Source: Caprimulgus europaeus (lineage: Eukaryota; Chordata; Aves; Caprimulgiformes; Caprimulgidae). From it: DNA of 64,000 nucleotides. The DNA is taken from positions 11,850,406-11,914,405 of the forward strand of contig OU015543.1 of the NCBI GenBank assembly GCA_907165065.1. The letters run 5' to 3'. A model generated the notes under the pieces. That model did not search any database. It was not told the DNA's origin and was given only the letters and a program-made list of their open reading frames with translations. Of the stretch, positions 23,403-35,260 are shown one piece after another (the first letter of the stretch is position 1; the number at the start of each line of letters is the position of its first letter). The translations under genes and the position numbers were made by a program.

Positions 23403-25030
23403 TGAAAATTAGTATCAGGCAGTGCTGCCCTCCAGCCTGGAGAATGTGCCCTGCAGTGAGGCTGTATCATCCTGGCTCCATCACACAAATAGGCTCACAC
23501 AAAATCCTTCCAGCTCCAAGGTGAACCTAAGCATGATCCTCAGCCCTGACACCGCTGCTCCTGGACCTGTATGGGAACTCAGAGCATCCCAATGTTCATG
23601 CAAGAGACTGCAAAGGGTCTGTTAGCTCAAGGGAGAGGGTCCTGAGCCAGCAGTTGTTTCCCAAGGTAACTTCATTGTAGTCTACTGCTGTAAACCAAGG
23701 CTGTCTGATGTTAAACGTGGGCAGGTACAAGCAGAGAGCTCTGTAGTCTGGGAAACACACTCATGGCTGGGAATGGTTTTTGTTGCCAGCAGCTTGAGTT
23801 TCCTGTTTGTGCCAGTCAAGCACCCAGGCTGAGGTGGGACTTTTCGAGCTGCTCCTTTAAATCAAACATCAGGAAAGAGGGATCAAAAAGACAAATGAAG
23901 AAAGCAAACAGAGAAGGGCAGTTTCTAAGAAACCCTGGAGATTTATGGCCTCTCCACCTGACTCCATGCCAAGTTTATTTGATCTTCATCAGCTGCTGCT
24001 GCTGAAGGGGAGTGTCCAGATAGACCATGCTCCTACCTGATGTCTGCCCTGCTTGTTTTTTCCAAGCACAACTGAATCAAACCAGCTCTTTGGGTCACAC
24101 ATGAGCTGGTGTTGCCTGTAAACAAGCTGCTTCACTAGTGATTTACTGAGCGTGAGGCTTCACCCTGTCTGCTGCGTAGCAAGACATGAAGGCAGCTCTG
24201 CAGGTGCTTCTGGAATAGGTGTGGAGGACTGAGGTGCTTTCAACTCATACCTTCAGAAAGGAAGCACTCTGGTCAAGTGGCCCAGCTGGAGATACAACAC
24301 TTAGGTGGGAAACAGATTGTTGTGTAAGCAAATGTCACATGGCTGAGCCAAGACCGACCAAGGCCCTCCAGGAGATGGTTCTCCTTTGGTGGCACACAGG
24401 GTAAAGAGCAGACCAAGTCATTTCAAACCACAGTTGTACAAGTTGTCATCTTCAAAGTAGTCTGGTTTTGTAATGTTATGGGCTTGGAAGCTTTCAACCT
24501 TCTGCTCCATATCCCAGAGGAGACCCTTGTACTGACCAGCTGAAGCTGTGTGCTTCACTTCCAGCAGTGACATGAAAACATCTGCCAGGGGTGCAGAGAC
24601 CTGGCAAGGGAACAAGCTCTGTAGCATTCCCAGAGCCGTTGTGTTCTTCATCAGGACAAGCTGTTTATGTGTCACCAAAAAACCCAAACCTTGATGGCAA
24701 GCTGTTTGTGTTGAGTAAAGGACAGGGGCACGTCAGAACTCTACTTCAGCTCTTTGTGTAGTTCTCAGCTGTCTGCAGTTCTTGCCTGCTCGGTTGGCTG
24801 AAGCCAGGGCTGACTAGATCAGCCAATATTCGTATTGAGTCTAAGAATGCTGCTGCTTGTCTCTCACCAGTAATAATCCCATATTTTGGGTTCTTTTTTC
24901 ATTTGTTTTGTGCCTCTAAAATTTGCAGAACAAGAAGAACTATTCCAGGAGACTTTGTCTCAACTGCAGTTATCACTTGGATAAGACACTAACATGACAA
25001 TGGGCTTCCTCTCCCCTTCAGAGTTCATAG
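23403..25030. other. Unique non-coding DNA, no gene seen
   Basis: No recognised feature. An 89-codon frame on the minus strand (24418-24687) is open but shows no known domain, and no splice or promoter context stands out. Confidence 0.45.
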
Positions 25031-25872
25031 AGTTAAAAAAATATATATAAAAAGTTAAAAAATGGAGATGAGTCTTACTGTTAAGACTAGGAGAGACCAT
25101 TACAGTTGTGTTGGCTGAGTTTTTGCATAACTAAAGCGGTGAAATATCAGAGGAGACAGAAAATAAGGAAGCCCCAGAAGATCTACACCCAGTAATAGGC
25201 TGGAAATATTTGCATGGTACAGCGCCCACTTTCCTTTCTGCAGCCAGAAGCCAGCAGAGTCTTTTATATAACGATTCTTCACCCCAGAGCTGCTGTTTTC
25301 TGCCCAGGGCTTGATTAAATATCGTACCCCTGTGTGAAAGAGCTGAGAGAATGCCCGTTTGTGTGCGCTGCTGTCTAAATATTTGCTTGTGATCTGCTCG
25401 ACGACCGAGTACTCCAGGGAACCGAGGGCAGCTGCCAAGTCAGCCTACTCCAACCCTTTGCAAAAAGCCACACAACCGTTTGGCAGCGTGGGACAAATGT
25501 CCAGCCTGCAGTGACAAGTGCTGGAGGTAAAGCTGCTCCCTCCACAGTGCAGGTAGCAGCCACAGGTAGGGCTTAACTGTCTCCTGGCTTCCAGAGATGG
25601 TTCCTCCTCCCATGACTGAACACAAATCCCTTGTGCAAGCAGTACTGAAGGTGAAGCAAGGTGAGCACCCATTTAGCTCCCTGTGGACACAATACTGGCT
25701 GCATTTTTCTTCACAGCACTTGCAGAGCTTAGCAGTATAATTGGCATTTTGTTGGTGGGAAGAACAACACAGCATGGCAGACCCTGTCCCTTTCCACACT
25801 TGCCATCCTGGATTTGCAGGACATTATGTCCCAGCTCCAGAATTCCTCTCCCCTTCCTCTTCTCCTCCTCTA
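25031..25872. other. Unrecognised stretch with a CpG-rich pocket
   Basis: From about 25130 to 25500 CpG is far more frequent than in the flanks (AAGCGGTG, CAGCGCCC, ATAACGATTC, TCGACGACCGAG, AACCGAGGG, GGCAGCGTGG). A TATA-like TTTTATATAACG lies near 25263. Minus-strand frames of 75-119 codons cross it and resemble no protein I know. It could be a regulatory element or an unrecognised LTR. No boundaries or duplications could be defined. Confidence 0.3.
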
Positions 25873-26125
25873 GAATCATAGAATGGTAGTGGTTGCAAAA
25901 GACCTTTAAGATCACCGAGTCCAACCGTAAAACTAACACTACCAATTCCACCTCTAAATCATGTCCCACCTTCTCTACATGTCTTTTAAATCCCACCAGG
26001 GAAGGTGACTCCACCACCTCCCTGGGCAGCTTGTTCCAATGCTTGATCACCCTTTCAGTGAAGAAGTTTTTCCTCAGATCCAACCTAAGCCTCCCCTGGT
26101 GCAACCTGAAGCCATTTCCATAAGA
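25873..26125 (-). mobile_element. CR1 retrotransposon 3' end, left member of an opposed pair
   Basis: The + strand starts at the inverted terminus (AGAATCATAGAATGGTAGTG). It continues through GACCTTTAAGATCACCGAGT, GAAGGTGACTCCACCACCTC, CCTGGGCAGCTTGTTCCAAT and GAAGAAGTTTTTCCTCAGAT to CTGGTGCAACCTGAAGCC. On the minus strand it translates as the CR1 ORF2 end ([35 protein letters not shown]). A second CR1 fragment of another subfamily lies immediately to the right in opposite orientation. Confidence 0.95.
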
Positions 26126-26145
26126 AGGGTTCCTTCTTGCTGCGG

Positions 26146-26305
26146 GCAGCTGTGGCTGCTCCTCCCTGGAAGTGATCAAGGCCAGGTTGGATGAGGCTTT
26201 GAGCAACCTGGTCTAGTGGAAGGTGTCCCTGCTGATGGCAGGGGGGTTGGAACTAGATGATCTTTAAGGTCCTTTCCAATCCAAACCATGCCATGACTCT
26301 ATGTG
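26146..26305 (+). mobile_element. CR1 retrotransposon 3' end, right member of an opposed pair
   Basis: Carries GCTGTGGCTGCTCCTCCCTG, AGTGATCAAGGCCAGGTTGG, AGCAACCTGGTCTAGTGGAA, GGAACTAGATGATCTTTAAG and GTCCTTTCCAATCCAAACCA, ending at ATGACTCTATG. This is the CR1 type with the 'group of plain 3' end' consensus, distinct from its left neighbour. It is about 160 bp long and 5'-truncated at the junction (26126-26145), suggesting that the two insertions landed nearly side by side or that one is inserted into the other. Confidence 0.93.
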
Positions 26306-28234
26306 CACAGACAAATGCAGCATCTCTTCCTTTTCTTATTCCCTTGCTTTTGTCACAGAGGGCTGCAGTCCCTCTTACTGGGGACAATCTCCAGCCCCCA
26401 TTCATCTCCTCTCTCTCCCCACTTTCTCAGCTCCTGGTAGCTCGAAGGCTACTGCTGTCCCAGTTGTGCTCAGCTTGGCACAGAGCTGCAGAGCACTGGT
26501 GGGGTTGGACTGGCCATGAGCCCACAGGGCTGTAACACATCTCTGCAGTCACCCGCCAGGCAAGAAGCCTTGGTGCCAGTGGGAAAGGGCAGGGGAGTTG
26601 GTGGAAACTGAAGTCCTTTTAAAACCAACCCTCCTGACATATAGCTAGTGGAAATATCCCTTCATCTGACCCTGAAGGACCACCCAGGGGTTACTTAATC
26701 CTACAGTCCATCTTCTAAAAACCCACTGTAACAAGGTGTGTTGGCCTCTGAGGTAGATTTGCAATTGCGGTCAGAGCTAATGACTGCAAACTCATCTCCC
26801 TTGTGACCTTCCTCCTCACACATGGAGGCTTTCATCAGGCTCCTAATATATATATCACAGTTAAATGTCACTGGCATAAGGAGGAGGGACACCACCTCTC
26901 TAAAACAAAATAAATAGATTGCATTGGCATCATTTAGGTTTTTCCTCCAGCCATTTTAAAATAAAATGTTTTTTTGGAAAGCATCTACCAGGATAATTCA
27001 TGTCTTCATCAGCAGAGCAAATTTGTCTTTAAGAAAGAGAGTACAGTGAGCAAGGAAAATATTGTGGTCCAGCAAATGACATAGGGGTTTGCAGGGTAAT
27101 TACAGCACCTCTGGTCCTTTGGCTATTTGAGCGGAAAGGGGGATGCTTGTTGGAGTTCATCAGAACTTAAGGTAGTTCCACTGGAATGCTTTTCCCTTGG
27201 TCTTCCTTTCCATGCTGGGACTGTACTGTCACTTGCTTTTTCCCTTCTCCCCTTCCCTTGTCTTGGAAGAAGAATCCTGAAGTGATCCATCTGATCTGAT
27301 CTTCTCGAACTGTAGCACTTTGATTAAGAAACAACCAAAACCAGTTCCTGATGGTGCATCAAAAGGTCTTCTTGGCTGGATATTTCAGCCACATTTTTAC
27401 CTGCATCTAACTCAGCACAGATAGAAATCATTTATCTGATATGAAATCAGCTAGCTCTTGTCTCCCTGGACCAAAACTTCAGCCCCTTGGTTGAATATTT
27501 GTTGGGGTAAATTTAAGTTGGAAATGTTCTTCTGGCTGCTGGTTGCAGTATGATCCCCTGTGCAATAACTCATCATTCCCAGAAACTTCTCAAACATTTT
27601 TTTTTCCAGGCCTGTATTATTTTATCTAAAATGTGCTTGTCCCCAAGCCTTTTGGGCACGTGCACACACACAACTTCAAGAGCAGCATGTTCAGCTGTGT
27701 TCACTCGTTTACACTGTCATTGAAGTCTGAGCCCAGTGACATGAGCTGTAATTGAGGAGGAGTAAGAGCGTGTGTGCATCCCATAGTCAATGGCACATGT
27801 TCAAAGCTGGACTCCTGTGAACGTGATGTTGTCTGCAGAACATGCCATGTAGAAACCAAACTCTGTGGGATTTTATAATCTGCATAAACACCTGGATGCC
27901 AACTGGAAACCCATGCAGTGTTGGGGTAATAGGAAGAACATGTTCTCTACTGTGGACACCTTTAAAGGAAATATCTTCTGGTAGCTGGAGGATCTCAGCA
28001 GCCTCTGTAGTGGACATGGTGCAGTAATTAAACCTTAGCAGGACAAGTACCTGGAGGGAGGAGGTGTTCTCTTTCATACTTCTGGCCAAATTCCAGTGGC
28101 CAAGGAGGTATCTCTACCAGCCACCTCTGGATAGAAATCCAAGATGCATGTGTGATACAGAAGCAAACAGAGAACCCTCCTTTCCTTGGTCCAACATGCA
28201 CCAAACATGAATGGGTGTCTCATCCCCAAGGGTG
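26306..28234. other. Unique non-coding DNA, no gene seen
   Basis: No recognised coding or RNA feature. Only short homopolymer runs are present. Confidence 0.5.
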
Positions 28235-28350
28235 ATGCAAGGTAGGTGGGAGAGGTTTGCCCTAAACATTGTTGTCCCCATCTTATAGATGAGGAAAGTC
28301 GTGCAGAAAAGGCATCTGCCTCCTGCCACAGCCAGTGGCTGGAGCTCAGT
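28235..28350 (-). mobile_element. MIR/core-SINE-like relic
   Basis: GTTGTCCCCATCTTATAGAT GAGGAAAG is close to the MIR phrase TATCCCCATTTTACAGATGA GGAAAC. It is followed by GCAGAAAAGG and GCCACAGCCAGTGGCTGGAG C, matching the later MIR phrase CACACAGCTAGTAAGTGGCA GAGC in order and spacing. Upstream AAGGTAGGTGGGA fits the ACC/TACCT region. The orientation is reverse. Heavy divergence fits an ancient amniote SINE. Confidence 0.5.
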
Positions 28351-30678
28351 AAGACCCTAAATGTTTATGACCCTAATTAGCTCACATAAACCTCCCAAGG
28401 AGGAGACCTTGCTGCTGCAACACACAGCCCATTGTGTTGGAGCTGAAATCCTCATACACAACCTGCATCTCCTCTGCTGCAGTGAAGTTTAACACCCTGC
28501 CCTTCCTACAATGGTTGAGGGGAACAACTCAACGTTCACCCTTTCTCACTGCCTCAGATGTCAGCTGGGAAGCTGGAAACACCCACTTGCAAGGAGCAGG
28601 CTTGGTCACGCTTTCTTTCTATTTTATTTTGACACATCACCACTCCCTATGAGGTGACCTTCAGGTACTCTCCATGACACCAAAACCTTGTACCTACACC
28701 TGGTATCTGCTGCAGTCATTCACAATGACGTCAGTGATCTGTCATAGACAGCCATTCTCATCTGGAAATATCTTGCACAGACATCCATGACAGAGGTTTG
28801 GTGGCTGAGGTAGATCCAACCCATTCTCTTCACCAGTAGTATAAGGTTTTTAAGAACTGACCTGCTGCTAAATCTCCTGGAAGGAATGCAGTGGAGGTAG
28901 GTTACCACGAACTGTGGAGTCATCTTCTACTTGTGCACACTATGTGTCCAAGAATGAAAGGCATTTCTAAGCCTGCTGCCAGCGGTGGCCCTTTGCTAAA
29001 TATCCAACCACATTTATGACACCTCTGGCCTGTGGGAATTGCCTGTCTGAGACCTTAAAGTCAATCTTCATCCAGCTATGATGCAAGTTTAATGCCTGCC
29101 AGAAGAAGAAATAATATTTGGAAATCAAGGATCGAGGGAGGGAATCTTCAGCTGATACAAACCTCATTGACTTCAAGAGAACCACACTGGTCTACACCAG
29201 CTCTGCTGGTGGCCCAGGGTTTAAATAAACTGCAAAGGGTAGTTTGACTTCATTTTTAAGGAGGAAAGCACTGTTGGGAATGTTATGCTCTTACCTACAT
29301 CAATTTTACATTGCTTTGGGGGTTCTGTCCCACCCTTTTGCTTCAAAAACTGAGGACCAGCAATGTTTTATTTTGGGGAACAGCAACTCCCCAGCATTTC
29401 TGTGCAATCCCAAAAAAATGATGATACCTGCTGTCCTTCCACATCCTCATCCATCTGAAGTCAACCTGCTGTGGTTACCAGGACTTGCCCTGAGCTTAAT
29501 TCCCATTCTCTTCTGTAATATGAGGATGGACCACAAGAAGCCACCAAGCTTAAGAGCGAGGGGGAACTTCTCTGCATTCTGTACTGTGGCCCCAAGCTTT
29601 GTGGTGGATCATTGTGCATGGTCACCAACGCTTGCTTAGTCAACCCTTGCAGAGGATTGTAAACAACTTTGAGAAATATGTGTGGAGTTCCCAGCAAATG
29701 CACTGGACAGCTGAGGAGCCCATGGGAATGCTTGATACTGATGTGAAGCTGTCTGGTTTCTTATCTGATTTGCACTAGGGCTGAGGACCAGCAGATCCTA
29801 TGGACTTCAAGTCAGCAGCTGATTTGGAAAGAAGAATGCAAATATTGAGGTTTTGCTTCCTTACTTTCATCTGCTTATTCCTGAAACTTATGTCAAACCT
29901 TCCTGGAGCAAAATGGAAGGGCAGATTTACCCAAAACTCCTACAAAGCAACTGCAAAGAGCTCCCCAGCAGTAGCTTCCTGGTCCCTTCCCCTAAAGAAC
30001 CAACGTTTTACTCCAGAGTATGCAGCAAAATGCAGCTGTCAAACCTCCTTAGCTTTCAGTGGCTCCAAAGAAGGGTTTGAGCAGTGAAGGAAAGTGAGGA
30101 GTTGTGAGTTCCTTGCAGTAAACAAGTTAAATGAAATTAAACACGCACGTGTCCCTGTAAGGAGATGAATGGATTGTGTGTGTTTATTTTTGTAGCATTA
30201 TTTAACCCAGCAAGAAAAAAAAAAAGACTCAGACTTTACACCAGGATGATAAAGCTGAAACAAAGCCCAAGAAAAGATTTTTCCACTGTGCTCTTTTTTT
30301 TTTTAATTATTTTTTTTTTTCCCTAATATCTGTCTTCTATATCTGCCAATCTTAGGTCAACAAACACAGGTTGATTGACAAGTTAAAATGTTTAGCTTAG
30401 CCTGCAACTCATATAAACCAACTGAAAATTTCTAGTGCAGGAGGGAGATGTAAGAGAAACAAACAATAGCCCTTCCTTCCTACCCTCTCCCTTGAGTGTA
30501 ATCCAGAAAGGATTTTGTCACAGGCATTGGCTGGTAGCAGGGGACATCCCCTTGTTCACAGTTCAGCAGGTGGGATCTCATCCTCCTTGCTCCACAAGGC
30601 AAGATGATGAAGGTCCTCATGGGACTGCAAAGTATGGATGGGTACAGCAGCTCAGGATGGAGCAGGATGGTTTGGGTA
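28351..30678. other. Unique non-coding DNA, no gene seen
   Basis: No known protein or repeat was recognised. A frame of 131 codons at 29244-29639 is open but overlaps an antisense frame and resembles nothing known. T-rich runs lie at about 30293-30322. Confidence 0.5.
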
Positions 30679-30788
30679 TGATGTATTTCCATCCTCACTG
30701 TGATGTATTTCCATCCTCACTGTGATGTATTTCCATCCTCACTGTGATGTATTTCCATCTTCACTGTGATGTATTTCCATCCTCACTA
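30679..30788. repeat. Minisatellite, 22-bp period, 5 copies
   Basis: Five head-to-tail units, each TGATGTATTTCCATCCTCAC plus two bases, fill exactly 110 bp. The units are identical apart from one C-to-T change in the fourth copy and the final base of the fifth. Such uniformity implies recent expansion and likely copy-number polymorphism. Confidence 0.97.
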
Positions 30789-32180
30789 GGAGTTGTGCTT
30801 CTAAGAAAGAAAAGCATTGTCTTCTACAACATGATCAGATAACAGCAGCTTTGCTAATCATGTCCTAATTAATAGAACTGATATGATTTTGTATTGACAA
30901 TGTTTCTTCCACCCTAATGGTCTTGCAATACTTTCATGGCATGATTAAGTCTTTCAACAGTATTTTACAAGTGAGGAAATGCCAACAGGAGGAAATGGTG
31001 TTGATCAAAAGGAAAAGTGTTTGGAGGAGTGGTAACTCCCAGTCTCCCATTATGAAGCAACTGGAAGATGGTATGAACTGAAGCCAACTACTGGAAACTA
31101 CTGCATTTTAGTCAAAATGAAGAACCAAATTTTCCTGAAGAAATTATTTCTTCAATCTCAAATGTAACCACAGTGAAAGGAAACCTTCCTCATCCTGTCC
31201 CTTACCTGAAGCAACATGGCTCTTGGTGCCTGTGGAGGTGACATGGGACATGGCCTCCAGCAGGTCTCAATCACTCTGCTGCTTTCAGAAGATGACTGCA
31301 TGTCCACTGTCTCTCATTTTTGGTTTTTACCTCAGGGAACCATAAAGAAATGTAAAAATACTGGACCTGGCCCAATAGTGATGGGACACAGGGAATCCAG
31401 TGAGGATAGGGAAATTGGGGTGGGATTTGGGGCTTTCTCCCCACACTGACCACTCACTGAAACTGCTTCCTCATCTTTCAGCATCTCCTCCAGCCCATGG
31501 CCTATTGGCTGCTCAGAGTAAAAGAAATTCCTTTCTCTCTCCTTATTTTATTCTCCAAGGCCATTGATTTGAAGTCCCTCAGCAGCATCTCAGCAAACAG
31601 CATCTCAGACACAAACCCTTCACAAACCTCAGCATGACCTGCAATGGAAGCAAACCCCAGACCTCAGCCCCTGCAGAAAGGCTGTTGCAGAGCAGATACC
31701 ATCTCATTCCAGAGGCAGATACCAGGAGCTCCCACACCGATTTTTAGGTGGATATCTTAAAGATTTCTTACTGTCTTACATCTGAGCTCTCTGCTAGCAG
31801 GGCAGCAGCCACAGCTCCTTCTTGAGCCCTCGCTGTGGTGGGCTGCTCTGCTCAGGTCCCATCCCCCTGGGTCCAGCTGCACAATCAGCCTCTCTGAACC
31901 AACCCTTGGAGTTTTTCTGACCACCTGGATGGCAAAAGCGAGAGCTTCATGTTTTGAAATAGCAGAGCAGTGAATTCTCACTGCCACCACCACGTCTCAG
32001 CCCAGCACTGAGGAGTGTTGAGCTGAGGTCCTTTCCAAGTGACAGCAACCCTTTAAAAGCAGATTCTAACCTCTGAATCAACTTCAGTACTGGAGAATTT
32101 TTCTTCCAGAATCTGAGCATCTTCCTGTGCAGTCACAATATTGAAGGGACCTATCTCTGCTTTTTTTTAAACTTATGTAT
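30789..32180. other. Unique non-coding DNA, no gene seen
   Basis: Nothing recognised beyond short internal echoes such as CAGCATCTCAG repeated near 31580-31610. Confidence 0.5.
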
Positions 32181-32350
32181 ACACCTACCCAGGGAGGTGG
32201 TGGTGTCACCTTCCCTGGGGGGATTTAACAGACAGGTAGACAAGGTGCTCAGGGACATGGTTTAGAGGTGGAATTGGTAGTGTTGGGTTTATGGTTGGAC
32301 TCAATGATCTCAAAGGTTTTTTCCAACCACTACAATTCTGTGATTCTGTG
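32181..32350 (+). mobile_element. CR1 retrotransposon 3' end
   Basis: CCCAGGGAGGTGGTGGTGTC, GGGGGATTTAACAGACAGGT, GTGCTCAGGGACATGGTTTA, GTTTATGGTTGGACTCAATG, ATCTCAAAGG and TTCCAACCACTACAATTCTG TGATTCTGTG form an intact CR1 3' terminus with its TTCTGTGA repeat. It is 5'-truncated to about 170 bp. Its closest relative in the window is 41905-42090. Confidence 0.95.
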
Positions 32351-34640
32351 CATGTTTCCTGTGCTCCAACACCGAGATGTTAACCGACTCCACCTCCGTC
32401 ACCAGAAACACTCCCATATTCTGTGCCTGTTTCCTTATCTTCTCTAAATATTTAGCAGCAAAGTTGTGGGATTCTCAAGATGTTTAAAAGATAAATCTAC
32501 ATCATAGTAGCCCCGTCTCACAACTACATTTGCTTAAATTATATAGTAAAACAAATAACCCTTCCAACTTCACTGGATGGAAAACAATTGCCTGGCTTTG
32601 ATGGTGCGAGTACAAATGCCTCTGCAGTTGACACCTTTGGTGATTGATGTTTTTTGATGCTATAGGTTTGTTTTGCTCCCTCACTGTTTGTTTTCCCACT
32701 GGGCTGACTTGGACGGGGAATGCCGTTCCTCTGCATGGAAGTGCATATTTGGGCAGCCCTGGACTTTGGGATCAAAGAAGAGAAACATGCAAACACAGCA
32801 GTTCATCTGCGAGGTCGAGTGCCCTAGAACTAGCCAGGGAAGGCAGATGGAGGTCCTCCCTCCTTGCAAAGGTTGCTAAGGATGTCTGTTAGTTGAAAGA
32901 GTAATGCATTTTGGATCAAAGAACTCTGATGAGAAAACTAATTAGTTAATTTTGTCCAGATTAGGGGGTTTTTATCATTATTTTTATCTATTACTAAACC
33001 TCGGTACTGCCTAGGGAATGGCCCAGTCCAAGTTGGGAATGACAAGTTAAGACAGAGACACTTTTCCTGTTAGACTTCCAGGCTGCTCTTGCTGGTGTGA
33101 AAGGTGCAAATTGTGGGACTCTGTGTTCTCCATAACTTCTCTGAGATGTTTTTGCAGTAGCCTATTGTTAATCTCATGTTACCTGTCCTTCACCTGGAGA
33201 AAACTGGATACAATTCTGTGTGTTTGGGTCTTTCGTTCTTTAGCTCCTCAGAACCTTTTGTTACGGGTCTGGGTTAGGTGATGATGAGCTCCAGACAGAT
33301 GCTTTGCTTTACTCCATGCTACCATCTAACTTCTGAGCTCCCCATACTGGAAACTCTTCTGACAGCCTGGATTTTGGATGGCTTTGAAGGAAGGGAATAA
33401 GGAACTACAGAACTGGAATTAACCAGCTGAGACTCAGCCAACCACACAAGGAACCGGTCACGTCTCTGGTGCTCGTGTCAGTAAAGTTTCCAGACCTGAT
33501 GTAGATTTTTCCTATCATTTTTCTTCTAAAAGGTTATTGTTTGTTTGCTCTAGAGGAGTCTGCCCTGATACAGGGGCCCCTAAAAAAGGTCCAAATGGAG
33601 GAAGACCTGGGGGTATATGTGGGAAGAAGGATTACCAAGGTTTTTTTGCCTCTCCTGTAGGCGTATTGGGTAAGGCAGGCATTGTGGTTTCTTCAGCCAA
33701 GCCAATGCAAGCAAGAGGTATACCATGGGTCACTTCATGGTATGCAATGAATCAGGCTTGCAGTGGACTGAGGCATGGCTTGGACAGGTCAAAGCCAACG
33801 CGTCCTGCCCGCTCTGGCACTTTGGAGACCTTCACCCGCACGCCCTTGCACCACACACACTGACAACCTTGTTTCTCTTGCCACAGTCTGGTCAGGATAT
33901 ACAAGTTATTGTCAAGATGTCACCAAAAAATGAGTTTAAACTGTGATGTAGCTGCAGCTGTGTTATAAAAGCCACTAAACAAAAGTGGACTGTCTCCTGC
34001 TGGGTGGATTTCCAGTGAAGGGCTTGCTTTTCATTTCCTTTGGATCTAATTTTTCCTTAACAAAGACCAGCTTTAAAATAAAGGTGTATTATCAGGGGAT
34101 AAATGTTAAAACAAGAATAAAAATTACTGAATATCCTGACAGCTAGATTTTTATATTTTTATTAAGATCTGCAGTAAAAATTATCATTGTTGCTTGTGCC
34201 GCAGTACTAAAAAGTCTTTCAAGAACTACCCCAGGTAAACTTCTTTTCTTGTGTGTCTATAAATCAAATATATTACTTGAGTAAAAGCTGCATAAAGCCT
34301 ATCTGGCTGGTAAAGATGAAATATCTTTAAGGGGAGGAGATTTTAGGGGAGGATGTTGAGCATCAAGGATGAAGATATCTGCACACCACAGGGTTCTGAG
34401 TTGTAAGATGGCAAAAAGGAAATGAATTAGCAGTTGAGGAGTTATTGGTGGATGTTCAGCGTAGTTTTAATATTAACAGCAACTTAAGAGTGCTGTTAAA
34501 TTGTTTCACTGGGCACAGCACTGCTGCAAACCAGTGCTCTCCTTGCCTTTCCATGCCCAGTTGCTCGCTGTGAGCGATGTCTTAGCACTGTGGCATTGTT
34601 GTCTCTGTTTAATTCATTTGGTTTGAGGCTTACATCCTGC
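32351..34640. other. Unique DNA with a possible terminal exon at about 33.9 kb
   Basis: Mostly unrecognised. At 33869-33886 there is a strong acceptor-like site (TTGTTTCTCTTGCCACAG), followed by a short open segment ending at a TGA near 33944 and an AATAAA at 34077-34082. Upstream frames of 108 and 73 codons overlap in different frames. No homology was recognised, so no gene is called. Confidence 0.3.
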
Positions 34641-35260
34641 GTTATAGACATCTTGTTTGTGGCCTGACAACAAGAGCTCTTTAAAACCAGATTCTTCAGC
34701 CAGCTGTTTTGTGGTCAGCTGGAGGGAACCCAGCCAGAGCTACCCTGTAATCAGATCGCTTTCTAGTTAAGCTAACGAAGAAGATAGCGGTGAGCAGATC
34801 CCTGAAGCTGGTGTGTTTCAGAAAGCTCTTTGTTAAACAACTGCCTTCTGCCTTCATTCCAAGACGTCCTCATTGCTGTTCATTTCCTCTCCCTATTAAG
34901 TGCTTATCTGTGGCTAGACACGAGCAGCTGGGTAGGGACTGAGTGAAAATTGGAAAGGCTCGAGGCGTTGCTCTGGTCTGAGGAAGCCAAGAGCCATTTG
35001 CCCGCAGAGCTGGAGAGTGGCCGGGGCTGCTGGGCGCAGGTGCGTGTTACCCTCCTCGCAGGCGGGTGATGAAGGGGATGGTCAAACAGACTGTTTATCC
35101 TCTGGCACAGGAGGGACTGACGAGCATGAAAATTAACACTCAGCCTACAGCTTTCACTCCAAGCCCCCAGCTGTGGGCTGCCAGCGGGCAACCTCAGGCT
35201 TCGAGTGAAAAATGGAAGAGGAAACGGTCTTGTTTTTCTAACATTCAACATCAGCAAAAA
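34641..35260. other. CpG-richer pocket, unrecognised
   Basis: CpG is raised relative to the flanks, especially 34950-35080 (CTCGAGGCGTTG, GGCCGGGGCTGCTGGGCGCA, CTCGCAGGCGGG). A GCAG/GTGCGTG donor-like junction lies near 35040. A 123-codon minus frame covers it but has no recognised domain. A regulatory element or non-coding exon is possible. Confidence 0.3.

Noticed and set aside
25100..25438. 112-codon minus-strand frame in the CpG-rich pocket
   Set aside because: Its first codon is TTG on the minus strand, not ATG, and no known domain is seen.
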